From: an uncultured Latescibacterota bacterium
GTDB lineage: Bacteria > Latescibacterota > UBA2968
NCBI GenBank assembly: GCA_951812755.1
Contig: OX638329.1
Location: forward strand, 4,410,522 to 4,474,521
Direction: 5' to 3'
Length of the DNA: 64,000 nucleotides
Under the pieces are notes generated by a model. That model saw only the letters and a program-made list of their open reading frames with translations, was not told where the DNA came from and made no database searches. Each line of letters begins with the position of its first letter. Position 1 is the first letter of the stretch. The position numbers and the translations under genes were made by a program. Of this stretch, positions 57,991 to 64,000 are shown one piece after another.

Positions 57991-59433
57991 ATGAGAGCTA
58001 TTCCCCTGCGCTGGCGCATCATCGCCGCCTTGATTGGTCTGGCATTAGGCACAACACTCATACTCGCGCTGCTCGCACGACACTTTTTGGCACTGAGCCT
58101 GCAGACCAACGTCAATGTCGAGATGGGTAGTGCGCTGACCAGTGCGCTTTCTTTGGCAAAAGAGAACTACGACGCCAAAAAACGGCAGCTTCAAGGTATA
58201 GGACAGCTTTTATCTGCGCCGCCTCACCGCGACGAGAATGCCTTACACGCCGCATTTGCAGATGCCGGCCTCAACGACCTGACCCTGCGTGTTTCGCCTA
58301 TCGAACAGATCGACATAGACCTTTCGCGAGGTCCCGTAGTCTCCAAAGTAGAGACCGATCAGCTTCAACTCGTGCTCGCACTTCCCGATTCGCAACGAGC
58401 ACTAACTGCCCTGCTTTCACTCAAGGCGCTCATCGATGTTGGAAATGCCGTACAGACGTACAAACATATTGAAATGGCGGAAGACGATCTGCGCACTGCA
58501 TTTCTACTCGCCTTTCTCGTCGCCGCCGCAGGCGTTGTCCTTCTGGCATCTGTGATTGGCGTTCGCATTGGCTTTGAGATAACGCGCCCGCTTAATGCAC
58601 TACTTAAAGGCACGCGAGAAATGGCACGTGATAACCTGCAATACCGCATTCCCAGAGGCAGAGATGACGAGATCGGCTTACTTATCGAATCCTTTAACCA
58701 GATGGCGCAAGACCTCGTAGAAAACAGACGCAAACGACTCGAAGCCGAGCAAATTGCAGCCTGGCGAGAAATTGCGCGGCGCCTGGCTCACGAAATAAAA
58801 AATCCGTTAACGCCCATTCAACTTGCCGTGCAGCAAATGCGCGATAAATATTCTGGCAATGATCCCGCGTATCAACAATTTGTGACCAACTGCACGGAAA
58901 TCGTCACAGAAGAGGTCGAAAATCTCAGATCTCTGGTTCAAGAATTTGCCAACTTTGCTCGCATGCCCTCTCTCTCTCTGTCTCCCAGCGACCTCAATGA
59001 ATGTGTACACAATGTCGTTCGTCTCTACCCGGATGCCCACATTCATCTCGACCTGGAAAAAAATCATCCAACGCTCGAACTCGACGCCGAGCAGATGCGT
59101 CGGGTGCTGATTAATCTGATAGAAAATAGTCTTGATGCCTCTGGCAAAAACGGCCAGATCGAGATTCGCACGCGCACGTCTGACGACACGGCTATACTGT
59201 CCGTAATTGACAGCGGGCCGGGCGTGCCCCTGAAAGATCGCGTGCGCATCTTCCAACCTTATGTCTCCACAAAAGAAAGCGGTATGGGCCTGGGCCTTGC
59301 CGTAGTACACAACATCATTGAAGATCACGGGGGGCACATTTCGGTCAAAGATGCCCCTAAAGGAGGCGCGCAATTCGACCTTCAACTCCCCATTCCCGAC
59401 CGAACGGTAGCACAACCGGAGGAACAGCGATGA
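57991..59433 (+). CDS. NtrY-type sensor histidine kinase
   Basis: A 480-residue membrane kinase. There are two hydrophobic segments (residues about 9-30 and 167-190), a HAMP domain, then HisKA with His267 in RLAHEIKNPLTPIQLAV. NLIENSLDASG, DSGPGVPL and ESGMGLGLAVVHNI are the ATP-binding boxes. It phosphorylates the NtrC-family regulator whose gene overlaps its end by 4 bases. The periplasmic sensor is short and of unknown ligand. Confidence 0.92.
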   Translation: MRAIPLRWRIIAALIGLALGTTLILALLARHFLALSLQTNVNVEMGSALTSALSLAKENYDAKKRQLQGIGQLLSAPPHRDENALHAAFADAGLNDLTLRVSPIEQIDIDLSRGPVVSKVETDQLQLVLALPDSQRALTALLSLKALIDVGNAVQTYKHIEMAEDDLRTAFLLAFLVAAAGVVLLASVIGVRIGFEITRPLNALLKGTREMARDNLQYRIPRGRDDEIGLLIESFNQMAQDLVENRRKRLEAEQIAAWREIARRLAHEIKNPLTPIQLAVQQMRDKYSGNDPAYQQFVTNCTEIVTEEVENLRSLVQEFANFARMPSLSLSPSDLNECVHNVVRLYPDAHIHLDLEKNHPTLELDAEQMRRVLINLIENSLDASGKNGQIEIRTRTSDDTAILSVIDSGPGVPLKDRVRIFQPYVSTKESGMGLGLAVVHNIIEDHGGHISVKDAPKGGAQFDLQLPIPDRTVAQPEEQR

Positions 59434-60791
59434 GCCAAAATATTCTCATTATTGACGACGAAAGAAATATCCGCCGAACCTTAGACATGATCTTATCGGG
59501 TGAAGGCTATCAGGTTTTCACCTGTGCCTCGGCACAGGCGGGTCTTGACGTAATCAAAAAAGAACGCATTCATCTGGTCTTGCTCGACATTGTTATGCCA
59601 GAAATCAACGGCCTCAACCTGTTGCCCAAACTCCTCAAAGTGCGTCCCGATCTGGCAGTCATCATGATTTCGGGACACGGCAATGTGCAAAACGCCGTTC
59701 TCGCCATCAAACGGGGAGCTTATGATTTCCTGGAAAAACCCCTTGATCGCGACAAAGTGCTACTGGCGATTTCTCGTGCCCTCCAGACCCGGGAACTCAC
59801 CGAGGAAAATCGCCACCTCAAGCAACAAATTGAAGGACGCTACGAAATGTTGGGGCAAAGTCCCGCCCTAACAGAAATTCGCGACCAGATAGCGCGCGTT
59901 GCCCCCACCAATGGACGCGTCCTCATCCTCGGCGAAAGTGGCACGGGCAAAGAACTCATTGCCCGCGCTGTTCACAAAATGAGCCATAGAGCGAACAATT
60001 CCTTTATCAAAGTAAACTGTGCTGCCATTCCCGAAGAGCTCATTGAAAGCGAATTATTTGGAAGTGACCGGGGCGCATTTACCGGCGCGGTCAAAACGCG
60101 CGACGGCAAGTTCCTTCAAGCCGATGGGGGGACGTTATTTCTCGATGAAATTGGCGACATGAGCCTATCAGTACAGGCCAAGGTTTTGCGCGCGCTCGAG
60201 CAGGGTGAATTTGAACGGGTAGGCGGAGCCAAAACCTTTCACGTAGATGTGCGCGTCATCGCGGCGACAAACAAAAATTTGCACGCCGAAGTCGAGGGTG
60301 GCAAATTTCGAGAAGACCTCTACTTTCGCCTGAATGTGGTGCCATTGACAGCGCCGCCCTTGCGGGAGCACCGCGAAGACGTCCCCGAGTTGGCCGAACA
60401 CTTCCTCAATACTTATGCCGAGGAAAATGGATTTTTACCCAAAGTGCTATCGGCAGAAGCGCGGGACCTGCTCTTGCAATACGACTGGCCCGGCAACATT
60501 CGCGAACTGAAAAACCTGGTTGAACGCCTCTCAATTATGGTTTCAGGAGATACCATATATCCTGAAGATTTACCAACTTTAGATGGCATGACCATTCCAA
60601 AACAACCCGGTTCTTTTCCCGATCTCGGCGTGGGGAAAACACTTCGTCAAGTGCGCGAGGCCGTTGAGCGACACTACATTGCCGAAGCACTGGAGCGGTA
60701 CAGTGGAAATGTCACACGCGCATCCAATGCCCTGGGCATTGAACGCACCAACTTGCACAAAAAAATAAAACAATACGATCTCGAAAGATGA
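59430..60791 (+). CDS. Sigma-54-dependent response regulator (NtrX/NtrC family)
   Basis: A 453-residue protein. The receiver's phospho-acceptor is Asp53 ([13 protein letters not shown]), the AAA+ domain has [12 protein letters not shown] and an intact GAFTGA, and the C-terminus is a Fis-type helix-turn-helix ([20 protein letters not shown]). It activates sigma-54 promoters when phosphorylated by the upstream kinase. The start overlaps the kinase stop (ATGA). Confidence 0.95.
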   Translation: MSQNILIIDDERNIRRTLDMILSGEGYQVFTCASAQAGLDVIKKERIHLVLLDIVMPEINGLNLLPKLLKVRPDLAVIMISGHGNVQNAVLAIKRGAYDFLEKPLDRDKVLLAISRALQTRELTEENRHLKQQIEGRYEMLGQSPALTEIRDQIARVAPTNGRVLILGESGTGKELIARAVHKMSHRANNSFIKVNCAAIPEELIESELFGSDRGAFTGAVKTRDGKFLQADGGTLFLDEIGDMSLSVQAKVLRALEQGEFERVGGAKTFHVDVRVIAATNKNLHAEVEGGKFREDLYFRLNVVPLTAPPLREHREDVPELAEHFLNTYAEENGFLPKVLSAEARDLLLQYDWPGNIRELKNLVERLSIMVSGDTIYPEDLPTLDGMTIPKQPGSFPDLGVGKTLRQVREAVERHYIAEALERYSGNVTRASNALGIERTNLHKKIKQYDLER

Positions 60792-60814
60792 GCACGTCTC
60801 GATAATTAAAAAAA

Positions 60815-60837
60815 AGCGCGGAAGTGGCTTCCGCGCT
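60815..60837 (-). terminator. Intrinsic terminator of the metK operon
   Basis: A perfect ten-base stem (AGCGCGGAAG/CTTCCGCGCT) with a three-base loop. On the minus strand a run of T follows, ending metK. Confidence 0.88.
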
Positions 60838-60866
60838 AAAGAATTGGCAAGGTGATATTGAAAATA

Positions 60867-62000
60867 TTACAGCCCAGCGGCTTCTTTTAAGACACTGGCT
60901 TTACCCGTCTGTTCCCATGTAAATTCTCCGCGTCCAAAATGACCATAAGCGGCTGTGGAACGATACACGGGGCTGTTCAATTTCAGTGCTACAATGATGC
61001 CAGACGGCGTCAGATCGAAGTGATCGTCAATCAGAGCGACGATCTTTGACTCCTCAATTTTGCTCGTACCAAACGTATCTACGGCGACCGAAACGGGTTT
61101 TGGCACCCCGATAGCGTAGGCCAATTGTACCTCGCATCGAGACGCAAGGCCCGCTGCAACGACATTTTTGGCGACCCAGCGCGCCGCATAATGCCCGCTG
61201 CGATCCACCTTGCTCGGATCTTTGCCGGAAAACGCCCCGCCGCCGTGACGTCCCATTCCGCCGTACGTATCCACAATAATTTTTCGCCCGGTCAATCCGC
61301 AATCGCCGTGTGGTCCCCCCACTACAAATTTGCCGGTTGGGTTGACGTGATAAATCGTATCCCCATCCAAAAAATGTGTGGGCACCACTTCGCGGATCAC
61401 TTTCTCTTTCACATCCCGTACAATCTGCTTGTGCGATACGTCTTCATCGTGCTGTGTAGAAACCACCACCGTGTGTACGCGAATCGGCGCGTCCCCATCG
61501 TATTCCACCGTCACCTGTGCTTTGCTATCGGGACGCAAATACGAAAGCCCTTTTTCCTTGCGAATTTGCGCGAGTTCTGCCACCAATTTATGAGACAGGG
61601 TAATGGGCAACGGCATCAGCTCTGGCGTTTCTCGACACGCATATCCAAACATCATCCCCTGATCGCCTGCTCCACCCGTATCCACCCCCAGCGCAATATC
61701 GGACGATTGCTGGTCCAATTTCACCATAATCTCACAACTTTTGTAATCAAATCCGTAGCTCGAATCCGTATAGCCAATATCTTTAATCACGTCGCGCACC
61801 AGCGACTGAAGATCCACGCTGGCCTTGCTCGTCACTTCCCCGGCGACCACCACAAGCCCGGTTGTCACCAGCGTTTCGCAAGCTACCCTTGATTTGGGAT
61901 CTCTCTCCAACATGGCATCGAGCACGGCATCCGAAATTTGATCCGCCACCTTATCTGGATGCCCTTCAGAAACTGATTCCGACGTAAACAAACGGCCCAT
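60867..62000 (-). CDS. metK: S-adenosylmethionine synthetase
   Basis: A 377-residue protein opening [35 protein letters not shown] and [20 protein letters not shown] are MetK signatures. It makes SAM from methionine and ATP as a tetramer. It lies 20 bases after ptsI and is probably the last gene of a ptsH-ptsI-metK transcript, an unusual coupling. Confidence 0.97.
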   Translation of the reverse strand: MGRLFTSESVSEGHPDKVADQISDAVLDAMLERDPKSRVACETLVTTGLVVVAGEVTSKASVDLQSLVRDVIKDIGYTDSSYGFDYKSCEIMVKLDQQSSDIALGVDTGGAGDQGMMFGYACRETPELMPLPITLSHKLVAELAQIRKEKGLSYLRPDSKAQVTVEYDGDAPIRVHTVVVSTQHDEDVSHKQIVRDVKEKVIREVVPTHFLDGDTIYHVNPTGKFVVGGPHGDCGLTGRKIIVDTYGGMGRHGGGAFSGKDPSKVDRSGHYAARWVAKNVVAAGLASRCEVQLAYAIGVPKPVSVAVDTFGTSKIEESKIVALIDDHFDLTPSGIIVALKLNSPVYRSTAAYGHFGRGEFTWEQTGKASVLKEAAGL

Positions 62001-62020
62001 AAACCTGCTCCCATAAAAAA

Positions 62021-63805
62021 TTAAAACAACGACAATCTCATTTGTCCTGTAGTCTCGCCACTTTCCCCGCCAACGAACATCTCGTCATCCTCATCGGATA
62101 AAGTGGCGTTTACACGCGCTCGAATATCTGCGATCTCCTGCATATTGAGTACATCTTCACCAAGTGCCTGAAGCTGATTAAAAGATGTATTGCGAATTGC
62201 GCGTTTGACCTCGGGCAATGCCGAAGGCGTCATCGACAGCTTATCAACCCCCAGGCCCAACAACAACAATCCAGAATGCGGATCTCCCGCCATCTCGCCG
62301 CAAACAGTCACCGGTATATTTTGTGCTTGCGCGGCATCGACCACGCACTTGATCAATCGCAAGACCGCAGGGTGAAACGGATCGAATAAATACGAGACGA
62401 GATCATTGCCGCGATCAACTGCAAGCGTGTATTGGATCAGATCATTGGTGCCAATACTAAAAAAATCGACTTCCCGCGCCAATTGATCGGCTATTAGCGC
62501 AGCAGAAGGGACTTCGATCATGACCCCAACAGGACACTGAAGGTCAAAAGGCACACCTTCTCGCGTCAATTCTTCGCGCACATCATCGAGCACGGCAAGA
62601 GCCTCGCGCAATTCGTCAATTCCCGAAATCAGGGGCAACATCAACTTCACATTGCCAACAGCACTCGCTTTTAAGATCGCCCGAAGCTGTACTTTAAAAA
62701 GATCGCGGTGCCTCAGCGTCAGCCGAATGGATCGCAACCCCAAAAAGGGATTCATTTCTGTCTGTGTATTGAGTACATGCGACATTTTATCGCCCCCCAG
62801 GTCCAGGGTGCGAATCACGAGAGGATGCGGCGCAATGCGCCTGGCCATTTGCGAATAAGCGGCAACCTGCGAGGCCTCATCGGGCAAAATATCGCTGGAG
62901 AGATAGAGATATTCCGTGCGGTACAACCCGACGCCTTCAGCACCGTAGTCCATCGCAGAATGCACCTCGCTGGGCAATTCTACATTGGCCTGTAACGCGA
63001 CGCGGACACCGTCCTCAGTCTGGGAGGGCAAATCTCGGGAATCGACCAACCCGGCCTTTCGCTTTCTCAATCTTTCGGCCAGACCCTGATACTGTGCGAG
63101 TGTTTCACTATCCGGGTTGAGAATAAAATTCCCGCGATGACCATCTACTATCGCCACATCGCCAATACGCGCATCTGATAGCGCATTGGCAACGCTGACA
63201 ACAGCGGGAATCTCTAACCCGCGCGCCAGAATAATCGCGTGAGACGTGGGGCCACCGACCTCTGTCACAAGCCCCAAAACCCGATCGGGTTGCAGGTGCG
63301 CCATATCGTCGGGCATTAAATCGCGTGCAACGACAATCGCTTTGTCGGGCAATCGATCTAACCCTGCCTTTTCCCAATTCCCCAATTTGGCTAATACCCG
63401 CTTTGCAATGCCCAATAAATCAGCACCGCGTTCTCTCAAATAATCATCTTGAAACGCTTCAAATTGACGACGCAAATTCTGGAAGGTCGTCCAAAAAGCG
63501 TATTCGGCATTATATTTTTCTATATGTGGATATGTAAGCTCGAGAAGCATGGGATCTTGCAATATGAGCAAATGTGCGTCGAATATCTGCGCGTGTTCTT
63601 TGCCCAGTATATCCTCGACATGCGCCCGCGTGGCCGCGAAATCCTCGGACACGGCTCTGATTGCCTCTTGCAATCTCGCTTTCTCTACGGGAATATCGCT
63701 GGGATCTATCCGGCGTTGATCCACGGGAAACTCTTCTGGATCGTATAAATACACCGGTGCAATTGCAATACCCGGAGACGCCTGTATGCCTTTGAGATAT
63801 TTCAT
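62021..63805 (-). CDS. ptsI: PTS enzyme I (phosphoenolpyruvate-protein phosphotransferase)
   Basis: A 594-residue enzyme I. The phospho-acceptor is His189 in [18 protein letters not shown], and the PEP domain has [12 protein letters not shown] and [14 protein letters not shown]. It moves phosphate from PEP to HPr. HPr is encoded three bases upstream. No sugar-specific EII genes are in the window, so the system may be regulatory. Confidence 0.95.
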   Translation of the reverse strand: MKYLKGIQASPGIAIAPVYLYDPEEFPVDQRRIDPSDIPVEKARLQEAIRAVSEDFAATRAHVEDILGKEHAQIFDAHLLILQDPMLLELTYPHIEKYNAEYAFWTTFQNLRRQFEAFQDDYLRERGADLLGIAKRVLAKLGNWEKAGLDRLPDKAIVVARDLMPDDMAHLQPDRVLGLVTEVGGPTSHAIILARGLEIPAVVSVANALSDARIGDVAIVDGHRGNFILNPDSETLAQYQGLAERLRKRKAGLVDSRDLPSQTEDGVRVALQANVELPSEVHSAMDYGAEGVGLYRTEYLYLSSDILPDEASQVAAYSQMARRIAPHPLVIRTLDLGGDKMSHVLNTQTEMNPFLGLRSIRLTLRHRDLFKVQLRAILKASAVGNVKLMLPLISGIDELREALAVLDDVREELTREGVPFDLQCPVGVMIEVPSAALIADQLAREVDFFSIGTNDLIQYTLAVDRGNDLVSYLFDPFHPAVLRLIKCVVDAAQAQNIPVTVCGEMAGDPHSGLLLLGLGVDKLSMTPSALPEVKRAIRNTSFNQLQALGEDVLNMQEIADIRARVNATLSDEDDEMFVGGESGETTGQMRLSLF

Positions 63806-63808
63806 AGC

Positions 63809-64000
63809 TCAGTCAAATTTTAATTCAATCATTGCGACGATATGATCCAGTGCGGTGCAGGCATCTTTACCTTCAACTCGCACCGTGATCACAGACCCCA
63901 CTTCCGCAGCCAACATCATCACACCCATAATGCTCTTGCCATTAATTGCCAGACCATCTTTTTCCAGTGTAATTTCAGAAGTAAACTTAGCCGCCGCCTG
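63809..64000 (-). CDS. ptsH: HPr phosphocarrier protein, C-terminal part
   Basis: The right edge cuts this gene; 63 residues are visible. NGKSIMGVMMLAAEVGS is the regulatory-serine region, and VEGKDACTALDHIVAMIELK is the C-terminal helix. The active-site histidine lies outside the window. Its stop is three bases before the ptsI ATG. Confidence 0.9.
   Translation of the reverse strand, partial: QAAAKFTSEITLEKDGLAINGKSIMGVMMLAAEVGSVITVRVEGKDACTALDHIVAMIELKFD

Noticed and set aside
61125-61892. 255-residue plus-strand ORF
   Set aside because: Antisense of metK, rich in Arg/His, no domain.
1-64000. tRNA or rRNA genes
   Set aside because: No rRNA core sequence or cloverleaf with a TTCGAATC-type arm was noticed, but this was by eye and a covariance search could still find one.

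Overview
The window reads as a chromosomal segment of a Gram-negative-type bacterium: it has a TonB-dependent receptor, a POTRA/Omp85-type barrel, a lipobox lipoprotein and an M16 protease with a signal peptide. No rRNA or tRNA gene was seen, so taxonomy is inference. Four phytanoyl-CoA dioxygenase-like (PhyH) proteins, two sulfatase-superfamily enzymes, two mandelate-racemase-type enolases, a creatininase, an FAH-family hydrolase, a heparinase-like lyase and a large DUF6785-type membrane protein suggest a Poribacteria- or Latescibacterota-like organism living on complex organic matter.

Layout. 0-7.7 kb: end of a ParB-like protein, PhyH, a degenerate phosphoesterase-like protein, an orphan HigA-type antitoxin, a VOC protein, a Gfo/Idh/MocA oxidoreductase and a TonB-dependent receptor. 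7.8-12.1 kb: MrfA-like helicase, polyprenyl synthetase, transaldolase. 12.1-25.2 kb: catabolic genes (sulfatases, lyase, PhyH, enolase, creatininase, FAH) and two autoadhesin-like beta-helix proteins. 25.3-38.9 kb: VapBC, SH3 lipoprotein, dnaK, fmdB, a TPR protein, sucC, a second enolase, M16 protease, Bax1-like DUF790 protein, sirtuin, Smr protein and a tandem DUF5069 protein.

38.9-47.7 kb is an accessory island, more AT-rich by eye. It carries a MITE-like element, DUF2442-DUF4160-MNT, Phd with a truncated PIN toxin, a RES-domain toxin, a cluster of very short ORFs with strong ribosome-binding sites downstream of a large XRE regulator, DUF433-DUF5615, HigBA, a methyltransferase and AbrB-PIN. 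A promoter-like repeat (TTGACA inside) precedes three of the toxin-antitoxin-type operons, and two terminators share both arms and loop. The island lies between the genes for a Bax1-like nuclease and an XPB-like helicase, which form one complex in archaea.

47.7-64 kb: XPB, a small P-loop kinase, a nucleotidyltransferase pair, TetR, two more PhyH genes, FGGY kinase, carbon-nitrogen hydrolase, a one-POTRA barrel protein, DUF4390-NtrY-NtrX, and an HPr-EI-MetK operon cut by the right edge.

The best candidate for an undescribed system is 42154-44780: an XRE regulator with an internally duplicated C-terminal repeat, whose promoter/operator region is present a second time in front of a cluster of 40-60-residue proteins. 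These small proteins are too short for ordinary ORF calling.
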